Part shown: piece by piece, positions 38,315-49,222 of the stretch
Position numbering within the stretch: the stretch's first letter is position 1
Layout of the letters: each line of letters begins with the position of its first letter
Origin: Xylaria sp. FL1777
Lineage: Eukaryota > Ascomycota > Sordariomycetes > Xylariales > Xylariaceae
DNA: 64,000 nucleotides
Direction of reading: 5' to 3'
NCBI GenBank assembly: GCA_022578965.1
Contig: MU400588.1
Coordinates: 1 to 64,000 of the forward strand
The notes under the pieces: generated by a model
The model's input: only the letters and a program-made list of their open reading frames with translations
Databases searched by the model: none
What the model was told of the DNA's origin: nothing
Program-made: the position numbers and the translations under genes

Positions 38315-39373
38315 AAGTAGTTGAAGTTTCCTTCACCGGCGCTGCTACGTTAAGGTGTATAATCTTCATTTGTGTTAATGGTGCAAACCGTCTTCTTTCA
38401 AGACATGTTCATATCTTTCTCGAGGAATATACACCTAAAACTTGGCGGTGAGCAGCAAGCAGCCAATCCACAAAATCCGCTTACGACAGCACCAATGTGC
38501 TACTTCTCCCTCTACCTTCTTTCTTTTCTGATCCTTTTCCTTTGCAATAGCATACAGTAACTAGGTCACTCAATGATCTCGACGGGGCATGATTTGAAGA
38601 GAGGTGGCACGTGTATATTGGAATGAGTGTCAATCCGCCGCGTACGAGGGCTGTTTTAGCCCTTTATGTTCAATATTGTCTGTTTGCGACTCGTTTATGA
38701 GACTAGGGGAACGTGCGGCCCACGAAGGCTCAGGCCTAACATGTTTGTTTTCTACAAGATACCACTTCGTTTTCTTCCGAGTGCTTATTCCATGTTCTCT
38801 ACTTCATTTGTCGGTGGTTATCTCCAGCCTGCGTTGTTGTATTTTTGGAAGGGCTCATCATTTCTGGACAAAGTGATGTCCGCTTCGAGTGACGCTACGT
38901 TGCGTCTTCTAAGATCAGGTCTGGCTTGTGCTAGGGTAGAGGACTAAAAATACCAATCACATGTATCATTGTTTCTATAGAGCCGATACTACGGGATGTG
39001 AATTCTATGCGCAGTCTTCATCACAAAGATAAGTGTTATTATCACTCCATGCCTCGAAGTGTTTGCTGCGCGTTCTTATCTAGTGCACCCACCGTCTGTC
39101 ATCCTGCAGAATCTTGGCAACGGGGTAATGAGCCAGGGGTGCCAGGAAGCAAAGCACCCAATCTATACTAGGTATGGCCGTCTCATGACTTCCAAATACC
39201 TACACATACTGGATTAGTAGTACAGGTACCGATCCCCACCTACAAGGTGGGATAATGCAAACCTTAGGTGTTATGCGATAACACCCACCCGCCTCGCTAT
39301 TTCTCATGCTCATGCTACGACACGTTACTGAGCCGCCCCGTTAGCACTGGTTCGGGCCATTGCTGTTATCGTC
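38315..39373. other. Intergenic, no supportable gene
   Basis: Contains the 3' UTR of the kinesin gene and the promoter of the 2EXR gene. Short frames at 38604-38947 have no recognisable features. Confidence 0.55.
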
Positions 39374-40009
39374 ATGCAACATACAACGATATTCCCCCTC
39401 TTTAGCCGGTTACCTCCCGAGCTCCGGCTAGAAATATGGGGGTTTGCGGTGTTGGCTACTGCGCGGCGACGGCGCGTCGTCGAGCAGAACTTCCAGGTCT
39501 TCCCAACACTAGATCTCGTAACTCCGCCGCTATTCTCGGTCAATTCAGAGAGTCGCGAGATCTCGCTATCCTTCTATCCCGTGCGCCTCGAAGTGTATCG
39601 TCGGATTCAGCAAACAACCAATGCGCAGTCCAAGGATGAGCCCCATTTCCCAGACTATAAGGGCTGCGTCTACCTCAGCCCCGAGCTAGACTATATAATA
39701 TCAGTCTACCAGCGCGCCGCGCTCTACGACTCAGCGCTTAGGCTTGAACTGTCGGAAAAGTCCAAAAGGACAGCTTGGCATCATTGCACGGAGCCCATGG
39801 ACGAGGAGACGCGGCGGCTGTTCCATCGGTACCCCGATCGGGTGTGTCTGGTGAGGTATGCGTCGGGGCCTTTCCGCGTGCAGGACTGGCTCGAGGTGCA
39901 TGAATGGATGCTCTCGTTCGGCGAGGAAGAGTATCGTAACATTCTTAGGGTCCTCGAGTCTATGCGTATCAACACTGGAGAGTTTGCGCAAGTCTTCGGC
40001 CGGGAATAA
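39374..40009 (+). CDS. 2EXR domain protein
   Basis: Single-exon protein of 211 residues. The N-terminal part shows the fungal 2EXR (F-box-like) pattern: FPLFSRLPPELRLEIWGFAV, then a hydrophobic strand with the basic cluster ARRRR, and PPLFSVNSESREISLSFYPV at about 50-70. This is a large, lineage-expanded family in Pezizomycotina whose molecular role is unknown; by resemblance to F-box proteins a protein-protein role is possible (inference). The remainder, rich in charged and aromatic residues, has no known motif. The start is the first Met, immediately before the conserved block. The gene is complete. Confidence 0.8.
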   Translation: MQHTTIFPLFSRLPPELRLEIWGFAVLATARRRRVVEQNFQVFPTLDLVTPPLFSVNSESREISLSFYPVRLEVYRRIQQTTNAQSKDEPHFPDYKGCVYLSPELDYIISVYQRAALYDSALRLELSEKSKRTAWHHCTEPMDEETRRLFHRYPDRVCLVRYASGPFRVQDWLEVHEWMLSFGEEEYRNILRVLESMRINTGEFAQVFGRE

Positions 40010-43000
40010 CATCGGCCACTCTTTTCATAACTATATTAGCAAGATAACGAAGGCAATGACTAGATGAAATTAACATGTTCCTCAAAAGTTCCCGTGAGCC
40101 GGTACCAAGATATCACTCCAATAGAAAGACTGTGCATGTCATCTTCCATATCTCCCGGTTACTGTGTGCTGTAGTTCCGGTCGGCCCTTCAGCTGGCATC
40201 ATAGTCGCCTACAGTATCTTGCACGACACCGCCACACGCCTTGCCCGCCGATCTTTCAGCTATTATACCTATGCTAATAGGTCTAGGTATAGTTATGTAA
40301 AATTGAAGCTACACTAAATGATTAGTCATTACGAGATATTGATAAAAATAGTGAATAGGTTAAGTAAAATCATAGCTTCGAAAGTACCACAGTCAGAACC
40401 ACAGTGTTACGAAGACGGAATTCTCCATGCATACCGATCTACACTTCTCTTCGGGATTTGGGAATAGGCTCGGTACCTTGGTTACCATGATTGAGTATTG
40501 GTAACTGATGGGTTTTGCACGTGGTAATCTTATTCTAATGAGTAACAATCGTCGCCACGTGAAATCACGGTTACTATCTTTGGCACCGCAGTAATACGCT
40601 CCAGTTTAATAGGGATTCCAGCCTAAGTAGTATCGTCAACTACTAAACAAACCTCACTTACGCAGTATAGAATAACTAGTATAATGCCGTTTCGGTTTCT
40701 GTCTCTCAATCCAATCATACTCTAGGAACGATGACACTATACTATCCGTCGAGGGCTGTGTATACTAGTATCGAATGTAGTACGAAGGTTGGGGCCAGAA
40801 GTTTGCAATATCCTGGACAATTAAATACAGTGCATATTATTTACCGCCTACGGTAAGCTTCTCCTAATTAGGAAAAACTTTAATTTTGTGCCAGACTGCT
40901 AGCAGCTTAGCAGGTTCTGTTTCAGCTTAGTAGCAGTCCGCCAAGTAGAAGAAAGATTAGAATCGGGCTGGCAACGGTCTGGCACAGAATTAGAGTTATT
41001 CCTAATTAGGAAAAGCCTACCGTAGGCGGTAAATAATATGTACTGTATTTAATTGTCTAGGATATTGCAAACTTCTGGCCCCAACCTTCGTATTAATGCA
41101 CGAATACTCACCCCAGTGGTGCCCCAGAATAAGATGAGTAAGAATCAAGGCGTCCGGCACATATGAAGCTGTGAGAGCGGAGACGCTACCAGCCCTGCCT
41201 CGAACTAAGTATCAGGTACACTAAAGTAGGTTAGGTAATTTACCATTCTTCGGGTGTAATGTATTGGAGTGTCGGTCGCTCCGTTTACTGAGCTCAAGCC
41301 AGTGCTCAGAAAGTTGATTCCGCAGAGACGCGCGGAACTGGCATTTCTGGTCAGTATTTCAACTGTGGTGTACAGTATCTACTAATACACTTACAGTTGT
41401 ATATATCCGCGACCTAGGATTATGTTAGGCAGCGATAAAGAAAACTGGAAGGACAATGCGCACCAATAGATGGCAGTGTAGCACTATCTAGTTACAAACC
41501 TCATCAAATATTCACATGCTTGACGCCACACTCTATAGCTCAGAAAGTACATATAGCATATAGAGCTACGGAGTGGAACGGGATGTACATTTACAGTCTC
41601 GGACTTATACTGAAATAGGCAGAAGAACCACAGCCACCGTCCCGGATACCAGTACTCATTAGCATTTAACCTTACATAGAATAAGCATACTTCTCATTAT
41701 CAGCACACTAGCTACTATGGACTAATACTATCCATGTTCTACCTAATTCCTTGTAAAGTATTCCATCTTCTAGAAACACTGCTAGAACAGTACCAGTCGA
41801 ACTTAATAACCTAACATGGTTAAAAAAGAGTTTGAGTAGCCGCTTGTGTTCGGTTATTTCAAATTGGCATATAGAGCCGGGCACTGTGTTAGCCCAATCA
41901 CAGTCGATCATGGGAGAGATATCGACAGCAACTCCTAGCGACTGTCCTATATACCTTGCCTGCAGGATTCATGACAGCTAAACCGTGCGTCAAACCTCCC
42001 TTGCTTACTTGTCATGGTGCAAATCTCGCCTACTTATGGAACCTCGCCTACTATTGCGTAGTATAATACCCTCCTCTTACGCTACAGTATGTGCATATCA
42101 TGATAACGATAGCATATATCTGTATAGTGCCTACTGGCTAGCACGGCATCCTCCATCGCGTCATATGCTATATGCTACTGTACGCAGTAGCAGTACACTG
42201 CAATGCGGGCAAGTCAATACGCAATACCTATTTCGGTAACTGCCGAGACAGTTGGAACGCATTGGCTACTGCGATAGTCGTCGCTCAATACATACTATCT
42301 AAGACAGACCCAGGCGCTCGCCCTGCATTATCGGCCAGTTCTTGTTCTGTCTACTGCATATAACTCCTCCAGGATCAGGACTGTTAGCTTGGGCGCTCGA
42401 CCCCATGTTTTACTACAACGAGCAGAAAGTCCCATAGTATAGTATAGTACTGTACGTAGAAAATACCCCTGGTTGACCTGCTTAAGCCTAAGAAAACCAG
42501 CGGGGACTTTCGAACCAAACAGCTGATAAGGCAATTTACCGAATGTAAAAAGAGTGCAAAAGTTCGGTACACTCCCCGGGCTTTCCCCCGGGCTTTCCTC
42601 CGGCCCACCTCTTGTTTTGTATTGAGATTGTGTCGCTGATCCCATACACTACGTGTGTGAATATCACGTTGGCGACGAGCCTCCAAATTACACTAGGGAC
42701 AGACTACGAATAAGCTTATTCGTCTCTATTTATGCCTTACACTAACTAAACTGGTGCAGAGCCTAGTCTAGTGGGAGTGAGACTGTCGAGATAGGGACCC
42801 TGACGGGAGATGGACGTGTTGGTTCGAACACTGATAAATGGAGGCTCCAATCCTATTAGCGCTAGCCCGGAGCTGTTGGTAGTCTGCCTTTCTACGGGGA
42901 GATGTCAAATAGGAAAGGCCGACAGCTTCAATTTTAGACGACGTACGCAGGGGTCATGTCAGCAAACTAGGTTTTGGCCATGCAACTAAGCGGTCCAGGG

Positions 43001-43537
43001 CATTACCCATGTCGACAATACCGAGTGAAATACCGTACCGACAGATAAAGCAGGGTGGTGTTGTGTCGTGTCGTGCATATTGTGCAGGAGGTGCCATTCA
43101 GGATGGATCTATCTAGGGCCCCCAATATTTCAAATCGTGAACGTTAGCTACATGTACTACACATTACCATTACATAGTGTTAGTAGTGTAGAGGGACGAG
43201 TTGTATGTGTATCTGTGGCGTAGAGTCTACATGGATAGGTAAGAGGTATATTAGATAGCCGAGTCATCCCGATTGGTTTCACGATATATACCTCTCTACA
43301 TGCAGCGGCACTTACACTACTTGCTCTCGTCAGATATATAGTCTTACAAGGCATCCGTCAAACCCAACCCCAGATTTCTCTTTTTTCATCTCAAGTCTTG
43401 CAGTCGATCAATCAGAATCTCCTCGCATCTTATTCCGATATATACAACAATAGCTCTGAGCTGGGCGGCCTCATACAAGAACAATAACAACTATCACTAC
43501 TACTGCTACGACAACTCGTCTAGAAACCACATATAAA
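40010..43537. other. Gene-poor stretch with a MITE-like element
   Basis: No supportable gene in 3.5 kb. The inverted-repeat element at 40781-41092 is listed separately. A two-copy CCCGGGCTTTCC repeat lies at about 42574-42598, and a TATAG run near 42434. The last 150 bases, pyrimidine-rich with short TATA-like words, are the probable promoter of the small membrane protein gene. Confidence 0.5.
40781..41092. mobile_element. MITE-like element with ~112-base inverted ends
   Basis: The left end from 40781 (TACGAAGGTTGGGGCCAGAA) reappears inverted at 41092, and the two arms match over about 112 bases with roughly eight differences, most of them transitions. The central 80-90 bases are unpaired and carry no ORF. 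The element is flanked by TA on both sides, or ends in TA, as expected of Tc1/mariner-type targets. The size, long terminal inverted repeats and lack of coding fit a non-autonomous DNA transposon (MITE); no transposase source is in the window. Two of the arm differences are TG-to-TA, which repeat-induced point mutation would produce. Confidence 0.85.
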
Positions 43538-43945
43538 ATGTCTTCCACGATAACGACGACCCAGACCATGATTCCCCTAGAGCGGACGAAGACTAGGTCC
43601 AGGTCAAACTCGGGATCAAAAGGTCGCCGAACACGCGTGCATTTCGAAATCGAAGATGCCACTCCTGGATTCTACGGCTCTAAGTGGATCAACGTCCTAT
43701 CACTCTACTCCGGCTCCTCGAGCTTCGAGGTTGCCATTGCGGCGCTGTGTTCGCTCGGCTTGTTCGTGGCTGTCGGGCAGGGAATCTTCGAGGGCCCCCA
43801 GCTAGGCATAGTCGCCGTCCTCATCCTCGTCTCCATCATCCACTGGGCATTGATGTTCTTTTTCTCGGGACCTATGTCTCCCAAGCCGGACACACGTATG
43901 TCACAAACTGCCCGTCTAAAGAAATTTGCTGCGGAAACTAACTGA
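43538..43945 (+). CDS. Small two-TM membrane protein
   Basis: Single-exon protein of 135 residues of unknown function. The first 50 residues are hydrophilic, Thr/Ser-rich and then basic (KTRSRSNSGSKGRRTR), so probably cytosolic. Two hydrophobic segments follow, at about 66-86 (VAIAALCSLGLFVAVGQGIF) and 90-112 (LGIVAVLILVSIIHWALMFFF), separated by a short EGPQ turn, and then a polar tail. No family name is recognised. The coding composition is GC-richer than the flanks and the start is the only sensible Met. It could be an organelle or plasma-membrane accessory protein; this is inference. Confidence 0.7.
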   Translation: MSSTITTTQTMIPLERTKTRSRSNSGSKGRRTRVHFEIEDATPGFYGSKWINVLSLYSGSSSFEVAIAALCSLGLFVAVGQGIFEGPQLGIVAVLILVSIIHWALMFFFSGPMSPKPDTRMSQTARLKKFAAETN

Positions 43946-45677
43946 TCTTCTTAGCTCTCTCCCGGATCCGGTAATGCACCAACTTGCTTGGATGGGGCTT
44001 ATGCCAATCCGCGGCGTCCCGCCTACGCTTACTACACCACTAAACACACACATCAACCTCAATATCAGCGCATACAAATATACTTGGCATTTTTAGCCAG
44101 TTAGCCAGTCAGCTAGCCGTCAGATTCGTCGATGGACGCATTACTAGCTTTTTCTTATTATTTGGGACTCGGGGACATTGGGGCGTTAACACAGCATTGC
44201 GAGAGAGGCTTTCGCATTCAGGGCTCATAGATACCAAGACGGAAGCTAGACATACGTTTTCGTTGTCAACATACGATAGACTCAGGCAGCATCTCTAGGG
44301 ACAATTCGCATTAGCATTGTCACACGGGTTCATTTAGGAAATGGAGGGGGAGGACCTCGGTGCTTACATTACGTTACCTACTATGAGGGGACTTCCCTTA
44401 CAAACGACATGAAGACAGCAGCATGCTTCCTTCAAAAGGATCGATCATTAGACTAAGGTATAGAATTCATATCATACCTAGAATATACATTTTTCATCCA
44501 ATGAAACGGACCGCTCTATTTCTTGTAATTCGCACTATTGCGTTGTTAGTACTTCCGAGGGCCGTTTCCTTTAAGACGTAGATCCTGTAGCGAATTGAGC
44601 CGAGACATGCAGAAGAATTGGGTTTATTTTAAGTCTATCTCTAAATGAGACCCGATGGGTATCACCAATGCTGTGCTCCTCAGCGTCTCGCAGATTGAGT
44701 AAACGAGCCGACGGGAGGCGTAAAGGTGTAACCAACGTTCAGCAAACACCTCACAAACGAAGAGTAATACTCTAGCTACAACGCGCAATCCACTTAGAGT
44801 TGACGAACATACTGTACGCCACAAAAACGCAGGGTTCCGATACATGATAACGACCAAAAAAATAGGCTAATTGACTTCTGACTCTACTAATCTGCAGATG
44901 TAGCTCACATCATATTACTAATACCTCCATAGGATTATCAAGTATCAACCCCCCTCCAAAAGCATTCCAACGAGAGAACTATGTTCTAAGATCAACGCCA
45001 GCTTAGGAATGCGCTGAAGTTTTAGTCATAATGGTAGCAATTGCAACACCGAGCCAAGGTAGCTTCCGGGTCGGAGACGCAGACGGCACTGTTCGAACAT
45101 CGTTTGCCCCCCACATGCCGTGATGCAAACACCTTCACTACACACTTGGTACAACCCTCTACTTCGGCGGAGGGGAGTACAATATGGAAATCCACGATCT
45201 GGCTTTTCGGGTTTACTAGGTTGAATAGATAAAATGTGACCTCGAGGGGGGGAGAGATAGGTTACCCTAACCTATTCTCTCATCAGATCGGACATATCAT
45301 ATATGGATTTAATAAAAGCCACTATGGAACTACATTGTCCATTCCCGACCGCCCTTCTTTATGTCATTCGCTTTTGCTAATGCTCACATTCAATATGGGA
45401 TTGCTATTTAACTGGGAGACGAAATGCCCCTAGTCGTCCTTCAATAGAGACTTCAGGATCTCTTTCGGGACTTCGAAAGAGTTCTCTCTCTTCACTTTAG
45501 CTTCGCTAGTGGGCAACTTGCCGTAACTTGAAGATACTGAAAGTATTAGTAGATAGTCATAACCACCTCCGATATCCTATTATAATCATAATTAGGTTAG
45601 TTCAATAGTCTAATTCCTTTCTTCAAATTCGATTCCTTGATTCGTAACCACTAGACCCTCTTGCGACCTTCTTCAAG
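43946..45677. other. Intergenic, no supportable gene
   Basis: No domain or gene model recognised in 1.7 kb. Frames such as 45041-45232 are short and featureless. Confidence 0.55.
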
Positions 45678-46393
45678 ATAAGTATTCCAACGTCATTTGT
45701 ATCCGCGGCATTAGCCGTCGCTGTGACGAGTCCCGTTGACTTAAATATCGCCTAAAACTTCGTATTGGATAGCCGGACCACCGGGACCACTGTTAACGAC
45801 TACCTAAACGGGGCCTATAAGGATGCTATCCTCATCTTTACCCAGGGTACCGGCTAGTTCGGTAATGTGGTCAGACGATAGTAAGCGCCGCTGAGCATCT
45901 ACGTTCATAGTGCTAACACGGTGATTTTAGGAAAAGGAACTGGGTTCCTGGACAGCCAACGGGCTTACATCAGCTCTGGAACCGGCAAGATCGCCATCTA
46001 AGACATCGACTACGGCGTTACGCTGTTCAGCAATTTATTGCCCGGGGCTGCGACCCTGCCGAGGCTAAAGATTTCGCGACGTTGCGCTCAGGCGCGGCGC
46101 AGAGCCATCACTCGCCAAAAGTCTCGGTGGTAGGATATAGCCAGAGCGCGGCGCTGCTGCACGCCGCTGTCGAGCGTCTCGTCTCGTTGCCGAGAGCACG
46201 CATATTTGCGGGTGTGACCTTCGACGACACGTAGTAAAGGTGGACGGAGTATTTTTGACTCCAGCAAGACCCTGATACTGTGCAACAACGGGGGTCTCGT
46301 TTGTGAGGGCACCCTGAATATCACAAGCGCTCACCTTGACTATACTTCGAGCGTTCGTTTCGGTGTAAGCTTCATCGTTAGTGGAGTTGGATG
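45678..46393 (+). pseudogene. Decayed cutinase gene
   Basis: The reading is unmistakably that of a secreted cutinase (serine esterase that hydrolyses plant cutin) but is broken. An ATA stands where the start codon is expected, followed by a signal-peptide-like stretch. In that frame, VNDYLNGAYKDAILIFTQGT is interrupted by stops both before it and just after it. A normal-looking intron, with GTAAGC donor, GCTAAC branch and TTTTAG acceptor (about 45880-45928), is still visible. The active-site segment VVGYSQSAALLHAAVERL then lies in a different frame, and the C-terminal CNNGGLVCEGTLNITSAHL in yet another, so there are at least two frameshifts and several stops. The start change and some stops are the C-to-T/G-to-A type. 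No functional product is expected. The gene is near THI4 but unrelated to it. Confidence 0.85.
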
Positions 46394-47227
46394 ATAAAGC
46401 GATCCTGAGGGGAAAAGTATTGGCGTAGTTGGGTTTTCAGAAACGAAACGAGAGCGCGTTCCCAGGAATATTATATTGAGGTCTGACGTCCACAATATAT
46501 ATGAAATGCCGCGAGATCGTTACCCCTTTACCAATTGCAGTCACTCGATCGACTCGTAGGCGACAGTCCAATATAAGCTAATGCAAGATATCAGACCAAT
46601 ACTGCCTTTATATGAATATTGATGTATCATCTCCTAGTAAAATTGATCAAGCTTATCCTCTTTTATATTCTAGTCTAGCCGATTATCCCCATAAATCCCT
46701 CCGCCCGAACCAATTCTCCTCGACGATAGCAACATCCCATATGATTAACGACCAACGACGTGACACCATTCATCCCACTTCATTGGAGACCATTATCCGA
46801 TATAGGTCGCTGTGACGACATTCATTGTAATTACCCCGCTTCCCGTAGCTGTATATATCGAAGCGTCAATTCCTCAGAATTAACTTTCTTCTTGCGTTTC
46901 TAATTAGTATCCTCTGCAATTCACCTACATTGTTGAAAACGAACACATCGTGAGCGTCGCTACCAGCGTTGATCGTTTCATCTTTCTAGATGAAGAAGAG
47001 ATCCCACTGACTTTCAATATTTCACAGTATCTTCATCGGTACGCGCCGCCGACGGCCAGACCTATCTTGGAGAACATGGCCCTCGACGGGTTATCCAGTA
47101 AAGGGTCATCCTCACGATGACCCGGTATGACGAGTATCAACATGTCATCAGGTAACATTTGATCTGTGACGAGCCATGAGCCGGTGTTCGAGTCTCCGGG
47201 TCCGATGTTGTCCGCTCAATCCCCCCA
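46394..47227 (+). promoter_or_regulatory. THI4 promoter and first part of leader
   Basis: A TATATAT motif at about 46852-46858 is followed by pyrimidine-rich DNA (46882-46900), a typical fungal core promoter, about 580 bases before the THI4 start. The leader after it holds several ATGs with short uORFs (for example near 46989 and 47077), and possible donor sites at 47125 (GTATGA) and 47152 (GTAACA). The transcription start is not directly visible. Confidence 0.5.
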
Positions 47228-47353
47228 TTGATCATGCTTCGGCGTGAGATGTGGCAGGATGGTGCGGTCGGCATCGGGCCAACCAAACGGAGCTCGTTCT
47301 GAGATTATACGGCGTTGAACTTGATCTGGATAATACCAGCGAAAGGATCATGC
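47228..47353 (+). ncRNA. TPP riboswitch in THI4 leader
   Basis: Thiamine-pyrophosphate aptamer. The near-invariant CTGAGA is at 47299-47304. The pyrophosphate-sensing half reads GATCTGGATAATACCAGCG (47323-47341): stem P5 is CTGG/CCAG around an ATAATA loop, and stem P4 is CTT (47320-47322) with AAG (47343-47345). P2 pairs CGGCGT (47240-47245) with ACGGCG (47309-47314), with one G-G mismatch. P1 pairs TGATC (47229-47233) with GATCA (47346-47350). P3 is long, as usual in fungi. In fungal THI4/NMT1-type genes this element controls alternative splicing of a leader intron. Here it precedes THI4 by about 85 bases, which fits thiamine feedback on thiazole synthesis. Confidence 0.95.
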
Positions 47354-47393
47354 TCTCGATGTTTCACCCCCTCTTTTCGGTCTGCACGATTGG

Positions 47394-47409
47394 CTGACAC
47401 ATAACCCAG
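47394..47409 (+). promoter_or_regulatory. Probable acceptor of the riboswitch-controlled leader intron
   Basis: CTGAC (47394-47398) followed by CCCAG (ending 47409) has the spacing of a fungal branch point and acceptor. It lies between the aptamer and the start codon. Candidate donors are GTATGA at 47125, GTAACA at 47152 and GTGAGA at 47244, the last overlapping the P2 strand of the aptamer. The intron boundaries are inferred, not observed. Confidence 0.5.
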
Positions 47410-47429
47410 AATATCTCTCACACACCTGA

Positions 47430-48452
<1,023 letters not shown>

Positions 48453-49222
48453 AATGGAACGCTGGGGGCTTCGAGCACAGAATTACATGATGATGTAGGG
48501 GTTACGGAATACACTCCATGTTTTCGCTGGGACGATTCGCTCATTTTTGCGCGTTAATTTTTACGCTCGTTTCAATACACAACAAAGATTGCTATCTGAA
48601 CATTCTGTGCCGTCGAATTTGAATTTCAATATGATCTATTTAACGAAGCAGCTGTGAGGCAGATCTGCGTTGTATTTGAATGGCCAAGATGGTCTCTTCT
48701 TGAAAGTAAACGGAGTGTTAAATGCCTTATTGTATTGCGCCTCAGAAGTTTCGTTCTCCGCCTTTAGGTTTGAATATCATACCGTACACCATATGCTACC
48801 CACTCGATTATCGCAATTGTTAAAACTAAAGATCGTGAGCTAAATATGAGCTCAGTTGATGGCGCAATCTAGAATATTTGCTCTTACTGCCAGAAGACTC
48901 ACATCTTTTTCACTGACTTAGCATCCCTAAGAAGTCTCTCTATTTCGGTCATTACAGTCACACCGTTGGTTATTAGAGGTATTGTCGCTACTCTAGTCCC
49001 TTTAGCTCTTCGTCTTTATTCTCCGAGTCTACTATGTCCTCTCATTCTTGTATATTTGATTAACAATATCAAAATATTCTAGCTCCTATGGTGACAGGGC
49101 TAAGATAGATAGCCATGGCCGGGTTACAGAACGCCCCTATTTCCTATCAAGCCCTCCAAAGGCTAGAAAAGAATCTAGTCACAGACAAGAAACCGGAATT
49201 CAATGGTAGAGCTTTCTCGGCG
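48453..49222. other. Intergenic between convergent genes
   Basis: THI4 (plus) and the CorA-like gene (minus) converge here; the stretch holds both 3' UTRs. A plus-strand frame opening at 49115 runs into the minus-strand gene and is not supported. Confidence 0.5.
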
